Program-made: the position numbers and the translations under genes
Notes under the pieces: model-generated
What the model was told of the DNA's origin: nothing
Databases searched by the model: none
Seen by the model: the letters and a program-made list of their open reading frames with translations, nothing else
Assembly (NCBI GenBank): GCA_905233415.1
Contig: CAJOEX010000007.1
Span: forward strand, 1-63,508
Length of the DNA stretch: 63,508 nucleotides
Direction: 5' to 3'
Origin: Paludibacteraceae bacterium
GTDB taxonomy: Bacteria; Bacteroidota; Bacteroidia; Bacteroidales; Paludibacteraceae
In this document: positions 23,957-33,192 of the stretch, piece by piece
Numbering within the stretch: the stretch's first letter is position 1
How the letters are laid out: the number at the start of each line of letters is the position of its first letter

Positions 23957-23976
23957 CGCGCTTTTTTGTGTAAGTG

Positions 23977-24408
23977 ATGGAAAATGTAATCAATCTTGAC
24001 ACCTTGGAGTTGGGAACTCACCACTATGAATACCGTCTGGATGATGCGTATTTACAGGGGATAGAGAAGAGCGAACTGCTTGGCGGTCAGATAGATGCAA
24101 AGGCAGATTTGCATCTGCGGGAGATGGATTACGACATCCGCGTAGCGGTTAACGGAACGGTACAAGTGACCTGTGACCGATGCCTTGAACCCATGGAAAT
24201 AACGGTAGAGGCGGAAGATGACATGACTGCAGACACGCAGAACGAAAACAAAAACAAAACAAGAGAAATCGACCTTAATTGGTTGGCATACGAATTGACA
24301 ACAGTTAATCTTCCGCTGGTGCATAGTCACCAAGCCGGTGGTTGCAATCCAGAAATGGATACCCTTCTCCAAGACCACCTTTGCACTACGGAGGAGCCCG
24401 AAGACTAA
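23977..24408 (+). CDS. yceD: YceD/DUF177 protein
   Basis: A 143-residue protein of the DUF177 family, linked to 23S rRNA accumulation in other bacteria. The signature VTCDRCLEPMEITVEAE with its CxxC pair is near residues 64-80, and CNPEMDTLLQDHLC is near the end. An in-frame GTG at 23974 gives one more residue; the ATG at 23977 is preferred. It sits 41 bp before rpmF, the standard pairing of yceD with L32. Confidence 0.9.
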   Translation: MENVINLDTLELGTHHYEYRLDDAYLQGIEKSELLGGQIDAKADLHLREMDYDIRVAVNGTVQVTCDRCLEPMEITVEAEDDMTADTQNENKNKTREIDLNWLAYELTTVNLPLVHSHQAGGCNPEMDTLLQDHLCTTEEPED

Positions 24409-24449
24409 AATAAATGACTAAATTGTAAATGTATAAATTGTAAATTACT

Positions 24450-24635
24450 ATGGCACATCCTAAACGAAGACAATCGCACACCAGACAAGCGAAACGTCGT
24501 ACCCATGACGTGGCAAAGATGCCGGCTTTGGCAATCTGCCCGAACTGCGGTGCTCACTACATTTATCACACTGTATGCCCGAGTTGCGGCTACTACCGTG
24601 GTAAACTGGCTGTAGAGCAGGCTGCAGAAGCATAA
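24450..24635 (+). CDS. rpmF: 50S ribosomal protein L32
   Basis: A 61-residue L32. The N-terminus MAHPKRRQSHTRQAKRRTHD is diagnostic. Two zinc-binding pairs, CPNCG and CPSCGYYRG, are present, so this is the zinc-binding (C+) form rather than the zinc-free paralogue made during zinc starvation. A hairpin terminator follows 20 bp after the stop. Confidence 0.98.
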   Translation: MAHPKRRQSHTRQAKRRTHDVAKMPALAICPNCGAHYIYHTVCPSCGYYRGKLAVEQAAEA

Positions 24636-24655
24636 TTTTGTGCTTGATGTTCCAC

Positions 24656-24691
24656 CAACAACATGCCTCAAGTCTCTTGGGGCTGTTGTTG
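24656..24691 (+). terminator. Hairpin after rpmF
   Basis: CAACAACATGCC (from 24656) pairs with GGCTGTTGTTG (to 24691), with TCAAG/CTTGG continuing the stem to a 3-base loop and one bulge. The T-tract is poor (TGTGTAAATC), so termination may be partial or the hairpin may protect the 3-prime end. Confidence 0.65.
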
Positions 24692-24739
24692 TGTAAATCA
24701 ACCAAGACCTTGACATGAGAGTTTGATAAAAACACTAAC

Positions 24740-24781
24740 AAGCCCGTGAGGGTAAACTAATCTATCAAAGCCCGTGAGGGT
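24740..24781 (+). repeat. Direct repeat of AAGCCCGTGAGGGT in the rluB leader
   Basis: Copies at 24740-24753 and 24768-24781 start 28 bp apart, with the unit extended loosely by TATCA/AACTA. They lie 26 bp upstream of the rluB ATG. No promoter box is visible here. Confidence 0.75.
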
Positions 24782-24806
24782 GACAAATTAAATCCTTAAA
24801 CAATTT

Positions 24807-25931
24807 ATGTTCGAAAGTAACAATTTCTCCCGCCGTCCGGGAGGCTTCCGTCAGAGCGAGAGCTCGCGTGAGCAAAAAGGACAATTCAGACAGAATGGGG
24901 AACATCATCCCCGCCAACGTTTCATTCGTACCGCTGATGGTCAGACTCGTTCCGTAGTACATGACCAATCCCGTCCGCGTTTTAATCCAAATGCCCGCCC
25001 GGGTGAACAACGTAACGACTTCCGTCGTGAGCGCCCGCAGTATGGCGAACAACGCGAACGTCCGCAATTTGGCGACAGAGCACCTCGCGGATTCAGAACC
25101 GAAACGAACGACAGACAACCGCGCCAGCAGCAGTTCCGTCCTCGTCCGCAGCATAACAAGAACGTGTATAGCCAGAAGAAACGCCAGGAATACGCAGAGC
25201 GTTATGAAGACCCGACGAAGCCGATTCGTCTGAACAAGTACCTTGCCAATGCCGGTATTTGCAGCCGTCGTGAGGCGGATGACTTTATTCAGGCAGGCGT
25301 AATCAGCGTAAATGGTGAAGTGGTATCCTCCCTCGGCGCAAAGGTATTGCCGACAGACAAAATCATGTTCCATGACCAGCCGGTACGTCGTGAAAAGAAA
25401 GTGTATCTGCTTCTCAACAAGCCGAAAAATACCGTAACCACAACGGATGACCCTGAAGAGCGCAAAACGGTAATGGACATCGTTAAGAATGCCTGCTCGG
25501 AGCGCATTTATCCCGTTGGCCGTTTGGACCGCAACACAACAGGTGTGCTGCTGCTGACCAACGACGGAGACCTTGCTGCCAAACTGACACACCCGAAATT
25601 CGGCAAGAAGAAGATTTACGCCGTAACGCTTGACCGAGAACTGGAAGAAGCAGATGAGGCAATTATCCGTGCAGGTATTGTATTGGACGATGAGACCATT
25701 ATTCCTGATGCACTGGAGTTCCCGAAAAATGACCGTAAACATATCGGTATGGAGATTCACTCCGGTCAAAACCGCGTGGTTCGCCGTATTTTTGAGAAAG
25801 TAGGTTACAAAGTGACCGCCCTTGACCGCGTAAGCTTCGCCGGTCTGACGAAAAAGAACGTAGGTCGCGGCCGCTACCGTTTCCTGACGCCGAAAGAGGT
25901 TAATATGCTCCAAATGGGTGCATTTGAATGA
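24807..25931 (+). CDS. rluB: RluB/RsuA-family 23S rRNA pseudouridine synthase with disordered N-terminus
   Basis: Isomerises uridine in rRNA. Residues 1-130 are a low-complexity extension very rich in Arg, Gln, Pro and Phe (REQRERPQFGDRAPRGF and similar), likely disordered and RNA-binding. The S4 domain follows (IRLNKYLANAGICSRREADDFI, about 142-163), then the catalytic segment YPVGRLDRNTTGVLLLTNDGDL with the aspartate of GRLDR near residue 240. The extension adds half the length of a normal RluB (about 240 residues). The stop overlaps the start of the SGNH gene by 4 bp. Confidence 0.93.
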   Translation: MFESNNFSRRPGGFRQSESSREQKGQFRQNGEHHPRQRFIRTADGQTRSVVHDQSRPRFNPNARPGEQRNDFRRERPQYGEQRERPQFGDRAPRGFRTETNDRQPRQQQFRPRPQHNKNVYSQKKRQEYAERYEDPTKPIRLNKYLANAGICSRREADDFIQAGVISVNGEVVSSLGAKVLPTDKIMFHDQPVRREKKVYLLLNKPKNTVTTTDDPEERKTVMDIVKNACSERIYPVGRLDRNTTGVLLLTNDGDLAAKLTHPKFGKKKIYAVTLDRELEEADEAIIRAGIVLDDETIIPDALEFPKNDRKHIGMEIHSGQNRVVRRIFEKVGYKVTALDRVSFAGLTKKNVGRGRYRFLTPKEVNMLQMGAFE

Positions 25932-26992
25932 ACCTGAAGGCAATATATCGCTGTTTATTACTGCTTGCAGTAATTTGTTTCTCTGAGTCACTTGTTTCCG
26001 CCGAAAAGGTGGATGCAAGTGACTCGCGTATTACATGGGTGGGGCGTGCATCGTTTGAATACGGCGGGTCTGTGCGGTTTGACTGGACCGGCGTATATTG
26101 CCGGATACGACTAACGGGCGATACGCTGCGGATACATATTTCGGACACGAAACGCAATTACTACAATGTGTATATTGACCGCCTGATGAGTGACGAACCG
26201 TCACAAGTTATTACCACGCAGGCAGACAGCACCTATACGTTTGTGATGCGGAAAGGAAAGAAAGTACACGACGTGGTGCTGCAAAAACGCACGGAAGCAG
26301 AGCAGGGTAGAACGACCTTCATTTCTTTTGAAACAGACGGACATTTTCTGCAAGCAGAACCTTATCGGCCGATTCAGATAGAATTTATCGGAGATAGTTA
26401 TACCTGCGGCTATGGCATTGAGAACTGCGATTCGACAGACAGGTTTACGCCGGAGACGGAGAATGTGTGCAAATCGTTTGCCTCCATTCTTGCGCATAAA
26501 CTGAACGCGGATTATACGGTCATAGCCCATTCCGGAATGGGTGTATGCCGCAATTACAATTCGAAATATCCGGGTTGGACGATGCCGAGACGGTACAGAT
26601 GTTGGTTCGACATGGATTCAACTATCCGCTATTACGGCAATAGTGAGTGGCGTCCGATGACGGTAATCATGTTGGGCGGAAACGATTTCTCTTGTGGTGT
26701 AACACCTGATTGGAAGAAGTTCCGTGATGCGTATTTCAAACTGCTGAACCAACTGGATGACAGCATGGTGGTAGTTTGCTGCTCCAAAACAAAGGATACG
26801 GAACTAAGCCGTTATGTGGAGCAGGTAGTGCTTGAATGCGACCATCCGAACGCCTATTTCTTTGCGTGCGATTTTGATGCGTACACCAACCACCGTGAGT
26901 ATCTCGGTGCAGACAAGCACCCCAATGAAAAAGCGCACCGCCGATTGGCGGAGCAACTTTACGGGTATATCAAACAATTCTTCGGAAAGTAA
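25928..26992 (+). CDS. Exported SGNH/GDSL esterase, CE2-like
   Basis: A 354-residue secreted hydrolase, probably a carbohydrate deacetylase like CE2 enzymes. Signal peptide MNLKAIYRCLLLLAVICFSESLVSA. Residues 30-140 form the beta-sandwich typical of CE2 N-domains (VRFDWTGVYCRIRLTGDTLRI). The SGNH domain has IEFIGDSYTCGYG (nucleophile serine), HSGMGVCRNYN (glycine block), MLGGNDF (asparagine block), and ADKHPNEKAHRRLAEQL with the Asp-x-x-His. All four blocks are intact. It is coupled to rluB by an ATGA overlap and its stop touches the stop of convergent fbp with no gap. Confidence 0.9.
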   Translation: MNLKAIYRCLLLLAVICFSESLVSAEKVDASDSRITWVGRASFEYGGSVRFDWTGVYCRIRLTGDTLRIHISDTKRNYYNVYIDRLMSDEPSQVITTQADSTYTFVMRKGKKVHDVVLQKRTEAEQGRTTFISFETDGHFLQAEPYRPIQIEFIGDSYTCGYGIENCDSTDRFTPETENVCKSFASILAHKLNADYTVIAHSGMGVCRNYNSKYPGWTMPRRYRCWFDMDSTIRYYGNSEWRPMTVIMLGGNDFSCGVTPDWKKFRDAYFKLLNQLDDSMVVVCCSKTKDTELSRYVEQVVLECDHPNAYFFACDFDAYTNHREYLGADKHPNEKAHRRLAEQLYGYIKQFFGK

Positions 26993-27002
26993 TCAGCTTT
27001 CC
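26984..27002. terminator. Short palindrome at the junction of two convergent genes
   Basis: GGAAAG (26984-26989) and CTTTCC (26997-27002) flank the two back-to-back stop codons at 26990-26995. It may act as a weak bidirectional terminator; TTGATTTT follows on the plus strand. Confidence 0.4.
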
Positions 27003-28987
27003 TTGATTTTACCGGAATTATATGCTTCGAGCAGACACTTCAAGTCTTCGACTTGTTGCAGTAGTTCCTTACCCAAATCAGTATTACGAATGCGGATGCG
27101 ATGACCACTGAAATCCTGCAAAAGCGTGCGCGAATGAATGTCGCTACCGGAAAGGATCGCCTGTTCACGGCTTTCAAACTCATCATGTTCCACTAATTGG
27201 ATACCGTGACTGTTATATATTAAGGTGTAGCCGGCGATACCTGTTTTCTCTTGATAAGGCTTTGAGAAACCGCCGTCAATGACAAAGCGCTTGCCTTCCG
27301 CCCGCATCGGCGTTTCGCCTTTTATGGTGCGAACGGGAATGTGTCCGTTGATGATACGTCCTTGCTGCGGGTCGAGACCGAACTCTTTGAGAATGGCTTC
27401 ACAGATTTCCTTCTTGTCCGCCAAAGTATAGTAGGCGCCTTTCTTCTCTTTTTCCAATTCGGCATCCTTGATGAAGTAGCGCTCGAAAGTAGTCATCTTG
27501 TCCTTGTTGAATAGTGGCGAACCGGCTCCACACCAGAGATAAAGCATATAATCAAGCGCATTGTCCTTGTCTTTGCCATGACCGTAGTAGGCGCAACGGA
27601 CAATCTCGTCTATGCGCTCCATGAGTTCACGACCTTTGACGCGCTTGCCGCATACATCCACTTCGGTAAATGATCCGTCTTCGTTAAGAGGAATTGCCGC
27701 GTGGTATAGGAGGAAACCATTGCGCACGAGGAATAGCGAACCGTGCTGATAGAGCATTTTCAGGTGCTTTTGCAGTTTCTCGGATTTGCGGAACGAACGG
27801 GCAAGTTGGGACATCAGTTCCTGTTCCTCAACGGACAAATCATAAGGAGCAGCTGGATTGACGGTCGGCAGATTGGCGTCCGTAAGCGGGTATGTCTTGC
27901 TGTTGACAGTTATCGTGCCATCGCCGAAGTTGATTTTATCCAAAAACAGCCGGTCGTTCATTTCCCATTCGGGGTGACGGAGAATCGTCTGCCCCTCTAA
28001 CTTGAACTGAATAATCGAAATGGCTTTGTGCATCTTCGCCATCAGCTGGGCGGAGCGGGTGAGACGCGGATTGTTCTCAAAGTCCTTGGTCTGCCAGATT
28101 TTGCAGGTGTCATTGCCATAAGTTTCCATGGCGAAATTCGCCAAAGGGAGCAGGTTGATGCCATAGCCTTCTTCCAAGGTCTCAATATTGGCGTAGCGGG
28201 TGCTGACGCGCAGTACAGTTGCGATAAGCGCAAGATTTCCGGCAGCGGCACCCATCCACTCGATATCGTGATTACCCCATTGCACATCGTAGTCATGAAC
28301 GGTGGAAAGCACTTCCATGATTTTGTCAGCACCGGGACCGCGGTCGAAAATATCGCCTACCACGTGCATCGTGTCAATGGTCAAACCATGAATAAGATAG
28401 GAAATCTGAATCAGCAGTTCTTCGGCACTGCCGGTTTCGATAATACCGTCAATAATGGCGTTGAAGTAATCTGACCGGTCATGCTCGATGCTTGATTCAT
28501 GAAGCAACTCCTCAATAACATATGAAAACGACGGCGGTAGGAGTTTGCGCACTTTGGAGCGGGAATACTTTACAGTCACCGCACGAGCCACATCCACCAC
28601 TTGGTGCAAACGGCGGCGGTACCAATCATTGATGTCTGTTCCTGCATCAGCAGGCATAGCCTCGTGCTGCAAGCCTTCATTATGTACCAGCTCAATTCGC
28701 TCGTCGGGGTAGTATATCAAGGCACATAGCGCGCGTTTTTCTGCTTCGGTGATGGAGTCGCCATAACTGTCATCCACTTTCCGGCGAACTACACCGGAAG
28801 CGTTCTTAATCATATGGATGAACGCGCTGCTTGCTCCGTGTAGGTCGCTGACAAAGTGCTCAGTACCTTTTGGCAGGCTAAGAATTGCACGGAGATTTAT
28901 CAATTCGCTAACTACAGCGTTGTTATTCGGGAATTTTTCGCTTAATAACCGTAAATAACGGTCTTCATTGTGCTTGTTTTGGCTCAT
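26993..28987 (-). CDS. fbp: Class III fructose-1,6-bisphosphatase
   Basis: Gluconeogenic phosphatase, 664 residues from the ATG at 28987, the size and type found in Bacteroidetes and Firmicutes. It is a calcineurin-like metallophosphatase: GTEHFVSDLHGASSAF (first metal motif), HVVGDIFDRGPGADKIME (second) and WGNHDIEWMGAAAGNLAL (third), then GHIPVRTIKGETP and the C-terminal FVIDGGFSKPYQEKTGIAGYTL. A frame extending to 29035 runs into the promoter and is rejected. Monocistronic by its own promoter at 29005-29036. Confidence 0.97.
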   Translation of the reverse strand: MSQNKHNEDRYLRLLSEKFPNNNAVVSELINLRAILSLPKGTEHFVSDLHGASSAFIHMIKNASGVVRRKVDDSYGDSITEAEKRALCALIYYPDERIELVHNEGLQHEAMPADAGTDINDWYRRRLHQVVDVARAVTVKYSRSKVRKLLPPSFSYVIEELLHESSIEHDRSDYFNAIIDGIIETGSAEELLIQISYLIHGLTIDTMHVVGDIFDRGPGADKIMEVLSTVHDYDVQWGNHDIEWMGAAAGNLALIATVLRVSTRYANIETLEEGYGINLLPLANFAMETYGNDTCKIWQTKDFENNPRLTRSAQLMAKMHKAISIIQFKLEGQTILRHPEWEMNDRLFLDKINFGDGTITVNSKTYPLTDANLPTVNPAAPYDLSVEEQELMSQLARSFRKSEKLQKHLKMLYQHGSLFLVRNGFLLYHAAIPLNEDGSFTEVDVCGKRVKGRELMERIDEIVRCAYYGHGKDKDNALDYMLYLWCGAGSPLFNKDKMTTFERYFIKDAELEKEKKGAYYTLADKKEICEAILKEFGLDPQQGRIINGHIPVRTIKGETPMRAEGKRFVIDGGFSKPYQEKTGIAGYTLIYNSHGIQLVEHDEFESREQAILSGSDIHSRTLLQDFSGHRIRIRNTDLGKELLQQVEDLKCLLEAYNSGKIKES

Positions 28988-29004
28988 GGCGTTGAAATTT
29001 GCGA

Positions 29005-29036
29005 CAAAGGTACTACATTTTTTGCACGTGTGCAAA
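29005..29036 (-). promoter_or_regulatory. Promoter of fbp
   Basis: Minus-strand TTTG (29033-29036), 20 bp, TACCTTTG (29005-29012); ATG 17 bp further on. TTTTTTGCACGTGTGCAAAT around it includes the palindrome TTTGCACGTGTGCAAA (29021-29036 region), which could be an operator overlapping the -33 box. Confidence 0.8.
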
Positions 29037-29558
29037 TATTTTATTCGGAAAATATTTTCTCAGCCGAAAAGGGTGGTAGAAATGTGAACGGTTGAAACAG
29101 GGAGATTTTGTGAATCCTTCAAATGAAAACACGCAGAAATTCACAAATATTTTACAGATGAATAGATGAGATGCTTTCATGTGTGAATGGCTATGTTCAT
29201 GACATATGTTAATTGTGAATAGTATAGGGTGGAGAAGTTTATATTTGAAAACACCTGCAAAATGCGCAATATTACAATTCATAACTCCTTGAATATCAGT
29301 CATATTTACATTTATATAAAGTATCACTTCACTTGACTTATCGCGATTTGTTAGAAATGATGCATTAGTAATTTATTTGCGTGAATAAATATTCATAATT
29401 CATTGACAATCAGCGCTATTTTTTACATTAATGCAAGTAACGGTTTGTTTTTTATTGCTGACGGGATGCTGTACTGCTTGTCGGATAACTTGTTTCCGGG
29501 TGAATTATATTGTTTGCAGAGGTGAATTACAAAAATAAATAATTTTCTTTTCAAAATA
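29037..29558. other. AT-rich intergenic region between fbp and the XRE gene
   Basis: About 520 bp with no supported gene. A 104-codon minus-strand frame here has no family resemblance and runs into the fbp promoter. I see no tRNA or riboswitch fold. Confidence 0.5.
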
Positions 29559-29590
29559 TTTGCAGGTGTGAAAAAGTTTTCATAATTTTG
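29559..29590 (+). promoter_or_regulatory. Promoter of the XRE regulator
   Basis: TTTG (29559-29562), 20 bp, TAATTTTG (29583-29590); leader about 65 nt to the ATG at 29661. Confidence 0.8.
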
Positions 29591-29660
29591 CAGCGTTTTT
29601 TAAGGACGATTTTTACAATCCACCCTACATATAATCGAAAATATCAAATTCTCAGCGAAT

Positions 29661-30065
29661 ATGAATGAACGTCAACGTTTGGAGCAAGTGATGGAAGCGG
29701 AAAAGATGTCCGCCAAGCAGTTTGCGCAGGAAATCGGCATACAGGCTGGAACAATCAGCAATATCGTTAACGGGCGCAATAATCCGAGTCTGGATGTATT
29801 GCAGCGTGTTTTGAACCGTTTTCGGACGCTGTCCAGTGACTGGCTGATTCTTGGTGTCGGTTCGATGTACCGTATGAATGGCGAGGGGCCAGACAACACC
29901 TTATTCAATATAAAGCCTTTGGAGCCGGATAAAAAAGCCGATGAACCGACAGACAATAAAACGACAGAAAAGCCTGAAAGTGCCCCTGCTGCCGCTTTAA
30001 CAGTTCCTAAAACCGTTGAGAAAGTCGTTATTTTCTACTCTGACGGTACATTTGAGGAGCGGTAA
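29661..30065 (+). CDS. XRE-family HTH regulator
   Basis: A 134-residue DNA-binding protein. Residues 3-60 are a lambda-repressor-like HTH (MSAKQFAQEIGIQAGTISNIVNGRNNPSLDVLQRVL), followed by WLILGVGSMY, a pattern typical of this Bacteroidetes subgroup. A Pro/Thr/Glu/Lys-rich linker spans about 75-112 and the tail is a short beta segment (EKVVIFYSDGTFEER). It stands alone, convergent with the BspA-like gene, with its own promoter and terminator. No phage gene is adjacent, so a housekeeping or stress regulator is as likely as a phage remnant. Confidence 0.85.
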   Translation: MNERQRLEQVMEAEKMSAKQFAQEIGIQAGTISNIVNGRNNPSLDVLQRVLNRFRTLSSDWLILGVGSMYRMNGEGPDNTLFNIKPLEPDKKADEPTDNKTTEKPESAPAAALTVPKTVEKVVIFYSDGTFEER

Positions 30066-30080
30066 AGCCGCTCCTTATTT
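30055..30080 (+). terminator. Terminator of the XRE gene
   Basis: AGGAGCGG (30055-30062) pairs perfectly with CCGCTCCT (30068-30075) around a 5-base loop that contains the TAA stop; TATTT follows. Confidence 0.75.
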
Positions 30081-30128
30081 GTATAGATTTATCGGTAGAA
30101 CGAATCGTGAAGGTTTTCATTAACCAAA

Positions 30129-32219
30129 TTAAAGCGCAAGGGCATCCATCGGTAGGATATTGGCATAATCTTTCCAGCCATCCGTCGCTTTGTAGGCATC
30201 AATAGAAGCCTCCGGGACATAGAGCGGAATAGATAGATCTACATTTTTGAATACGTCACGCCCACACGCAGGAGGTGTAACTGCCTCGCAGGTAATGCTC
30301 GTCAGACCAGAGCAATCTTCAAAAGCAAATTTACCAATACTTGTTACGCTGTTTGGAATAGTAATACTCTTTAAACCGGCACAACCACGGAAAGTATTAT
30401 CATCAATCTTTGTAACGCTATTGGGGATGGTCACACTTGTCAATGCGGTGCAGTCACGAAAAACCGACTCTTCAATGCTTGTGACACTATGTGGAATGGT
30501 AATACTCGTCAGACCGGAGCATTCCGAAAAAGCATATTTTCCAATGCGGGTCACGCTGCTGGGAATGGTCACGCCCGTCAAACCGGAGCAACCTACAAAA
30601 ACACTCCAGCCAAGACTTGTAACGCTATTGGGAATAAGGGTGTTTTTGCAACCTACAATAAGTGTATTCGACGCGGTTTCTATAATGCCATTACAATTCT
30701 CGCGGCTGTCGTATACGGCATTACCATCTTCCACCATAATACTCGTCAGACCGGAGCATCTCTCAAAAGGATTTCCATTAATGCTTGTGACACTATTGGG
30801 AATGATGATACTTGTCAAACCGGAGCAACTATTAAAGGCCAACTCTCCAATACTTGTGACGCTATTGGGAATAGTGACACTCGTCAAACCGGAGCAATTA
30901 AAGAAAGCATATTCTCCAATGCTTGTCACATTATTGGGAATAGACACACTCGTCAGGCCGGAGCAATGGGCGAAAGCCCAATTTCCAAAACATGTGACAC
31001 TATTCGGAATTTCAACACTTGTCAAATTGAAGGCCCCATTGAAAGCATCCTCTCCAATGCTTGCGACACCGTTGTCAATAACAATCTTTGTGATAAACTT
31101 GATTGAAGATTCCCATGGAACGTGGTTACTATAATTATAATCGGTCATTTTTCCGTTTCCACGAATCGTCAGGACGCTGTCACAGTTAAGTTCCCAAGTC
31201 AGGTTCTCTCCGCAAGAACCGGATGCAAGAAGGCAAGGTTGCATTTCTTCTTCAATGGCTTGAATATTCGTAAAGTTTTTCCAAACATCTGCGGCTTGAT
31301 ATGCCGTCACGCTCTTTGCAGGCACATACACAGCGACAGACTTATCTACTGCGGTAAATGAAGAACCGCTACAAGCGGGCGGAAGTGTTGCCTTGCTTGT
31401 AATCGATGACAGGGTGGAGCAAGCGGAGAAAGCATAGATCCCCAAGTCTGTTACGCTACCGGGGATGGTCAAACTCGCCAGACTTGAGCAACCGGCGAAA
31501 ACAGATTCTCCAAGGCTGGTGACATTATCGGGAAGGGTCACACTCGTCAAACCCGAACAACTTTCGAACGCATGATTTCCAAGATAGGTGACACTATTTG
31601 GAATGGTGACATTTGTCAGACCGGAGCATAAATAGAAAGCAAATTCTCCAATACATATGACGCTATTAGGTATGATGATACTTGTCATTTCGGAGCGACC
31701 TAAGAAAGCTCCTCCGGCTATTTGTTCAATTCCATCGGGTATTGTATATACACCGGAATAAGCAGTCGGCAGACAGGCAAACACGTGCTCATTATACACA
31801 GGTTCCGCCAGACCGGAGCATTCATTGAAGGCATATTCTCCGATACTTGTAACGCTGTTGGGAATCTCAATACTTGTCAAGGCGGAACATCCTTCAAAAG
31901 CATATGCTCCTATATTTGTTATGCTGTTAGGAATGGTCACACTTGTAAGGCCGGAGCAATTATTGAACGCACCTCCTCCGATGCTTGTGACGCTGTAGGT
32001 TAATGAGTTGTATTCCACTGTAGAGGGAATCGTCACAGTTGTTAAATCTGCGTAATTAGAAGAAGACCATTGCTCTTGATATATTACTTCTGCTATTTTG
32101 CTTGTGGCATCTAAGTTGTAAAACAGATTTCCGATTTGGACATATTGAAAGTCCCAAGCATAGATAGTTTCCACACCTGCTACAAGCACAAGGGGAAGGG
32201 TAAATAATGTTTTTCTCAT
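30129..32219 (-). CDS. BspA-like leucine-rich repeat (LRR_5) surface protein
   Basis: A 696-residue exported protein from the ATG at 32219, with signal peptide MRKTLFTLPLVLVAGVETIYA. The body is about 20 copies of a 23-residue unit, typified by CSGLTSVTIPNSVTSIGEYAF, in two blocks split near residues 330-390 by a non-repeat segment (CGENLTWELNCDSVLTIRGNG). Each block ends in a YVPA/YVPE cap followed by AYKATDGWKDYANI. Such repeats in Bacteroidales mediate adhesion or are simply surface-exposed. I see no clear C-terminal sorting domain. It follows the unknown exported gene at 32273 by 53 bp and likely shares its promoter. The units are similar enough in DNA to recombine. Confidence 0.9.
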   Translation of the reverse strand: MRKTLFTLPLVLVAGVETIYAWDFQYVQIGNLFYNLDATSKIAEVIYQEQWSSSNYADLTTVTIPSTVEYNSLTYSVTSIGGGAFNNCSGLTSVTIPNSITNIGAYAFEGCSALTSIEIPNSVTSIGEYAFNECSGLAEPVYNEHVFACLPTAYSGVYTIPDGIEQIAGGAFLGRSEMTSIIIPNSVICIGEFAFYLCSGLTNVTIPNSVTYLGNHAFESCSGLTSVTLPDNVTSLGESVFAGCSSLASLTIPGSVTDLGIYAFSACSTLSSITSKATLPPACSGSSFTAVDKSVAVYVPAKSVTAYQAADVWKNFTNIQAIEEEMQPCLLASGSCGENLTWELNCDSVLTIRGNGKMTDYNYSNHVPWESSIKFITKIVIDNGVASIGEDAFNGAFNLTSVEIPNSVTCFGNWAFAHCSGLTSVSIPNNVTSIGEYAFFNCSGLTSVTIPNSVTSIGELAFNSCSGLTSIIIPNSVTSINGNPFERCSGLTSIMVEDGNAVYDSRENCNGIIETASNTLIVGCKNTLIPNSVTSLGWSVFVGCSGLTGVTIPSSVTRIGKYAFSECSGLTSITIPHSVTSIEESVFRDCTALTSVTIPNSVTKIDDNTFRGCAGLKSITIPNSVTSIGKFAFEDCSGLTSITCEAVTPPACGRDVFKNVDLSIPLYVPEASIDAYKATDGWKDYANILPMDALAL

Positions 32220-32272
32220 AACAATGACCACAAATCAGGGTAATTCATTTAACTTTTTTTGTGTTTATAGAT

Positions 32273-33130
32273 TTATCGGTAGAACAAATCGTGCATGATT
32301 CTAATAGAGGGTGCGGTCGTTTCGTACCGAACACCCACGAAGTTAACAAGAACCCATATTTCTTTACTGCCTTTAACTTTAATAAGTTTGCCCATTTTGA
32401 CACTTTCCATAAAATTCGAGCTCTCTAACGCAGCCGCATAATCTTTTAATAGTGGTGGCATGACGGCATTTGCCACATTAACACAGACATTCACTTCATC
32501 GCTGGCATAGTCTCCTCCGCATAAATAAAATTTTTCGTTGGATTTCCCGCTCAAGCTGGCATAACTCATGAAAGGAAACTGTTCATAATTGTCCCTCGGA
32601 CGGAGCAATAATCGTGCAAAATCTCTTCCGGTAAGCGTAACGCAAAATTGCAGCACAAAATGTGCTTGGCTTGGTTTATCCACCACCTGCCACAGGCCAT
32701 CTTTTTCTATTACTTCCTTTATCGCCTCTACTGCTGCAACTTCGTAATCGACCTTGGAGTTATATGTCACATAAACGCAATTGCCCTTATCCAACAGAAA
32801 ACCATGGTAATCCGTCAAATCAATGTCGGGGAAGTTGCGTGCCGGTTGTGCTTTTTCTCCGGTTGTCTGGTCGTTGCCCTGTGCTGACTGGACGATATTC
32901 GGTGTTACGGCCGTGCCGTCAGCCAGACGAATGACAAGCACATCCTCCTTTTTGACACGAAGAATGGGGGCAGAATCGGAATCGTCAGCCTGATAGTAAA
33001 CAAACTGTCCCTGATAGTCTGTCCTGTAAGCGTTTATTACAGAACCGTCGTTCATAACAATAATGTCTTGGGGATAAATCATCTGGCTCGCAATGAGGAG
33101 CAAAGCAATGAGAGTAAGAATCTTTTTCAT
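32273..33130 (-). CDS. Exported protein of unknown function
   Basis: A 285-residue protein with signal peptide MKKILTLIALLLIASQMIYPQ. Residues 22-75 resemble a small beta domain (DIIVMNDGSVINAYRTDYQG) seen at the start of many Bacteroidetes exported proteins that begin with a statement of identity-like strand and turn. The middle and C-terminal part (residues 110-285) is alpha/beta with VDYEVAAVEAIKEVIEKDGLW and LVNFVGVRYETTAPSIRIMHDLFYR. I do not recognise a family. It has its own promoter at 33161-33192 and probably reads on into the BspA-like gene. Confidence 0.75.
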   Translation of the reverse strand: MKKILTLIALLLIASQMIYPQDIIVMNDGSVINAYRTDYQGQFVYYQADDSDSAPILRVKKEDVLVIRLADGTAVTPNIVQSAQGNDQTTGEKAQPARNFPDIDLTDYHGFLLDKGNCVYVTYNSKVDYEVAAVEAIKEVIEKDGLWQVVDKPSQAHFVLQFCVTLTGRDFARLLLRPRDNYEQFPFMSYASLSGKSNEKFYLCGGDYASDEVNVCVNVANAVMPPLLKDYAAALESSNFMESVKMGKLIKVKGSKEIWVLVNFVGVRYETTAPSIRIMHDLFYR

Positions 33131-33160
33131 GGGTATTTTGTGTTATTGTAAAATCGGGCG

Positions 33161-33192
33161 CAAAGGTACTATATTATTTTGGTTTGTGCAAA
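33161..33192 (-). promoter_or_regulatory. Promoter of the 32273/30129 pair
   Basis: Minus-strand TTTG (33189-33192), 20 bp, TACCTTTG (33161-33168); ATG 31 bp downstream. Confidence 0.8.

Noticed and set aside
24765..26018. 417-codon minus-strand frame opposite rluB
   Set aside because: Shadow of a GC-biased plus-strand gene with clear S4 and pseudouridine synthase motifs; the antisense product has no family features.
29013..29327. 104-codon minus-strand frame upstream of fbp
   Set aside because: Very AT-rich, runs through the fbp promoter, no domain or start-site support.
30247..31134. 295-codon plus-strand repeat frame opposite the BspA-like gene
   Set aside because: Repeat pattern only mirrors the leucine-rich repeats on the minus strand.
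30129..32219. Regular DNA repeats that could suggest a CRISPR array
   Set aside because: The repeats are translated LRR units of about 69 bp in one open frame, with no constant short repeat and unique spacers; no cas genes.
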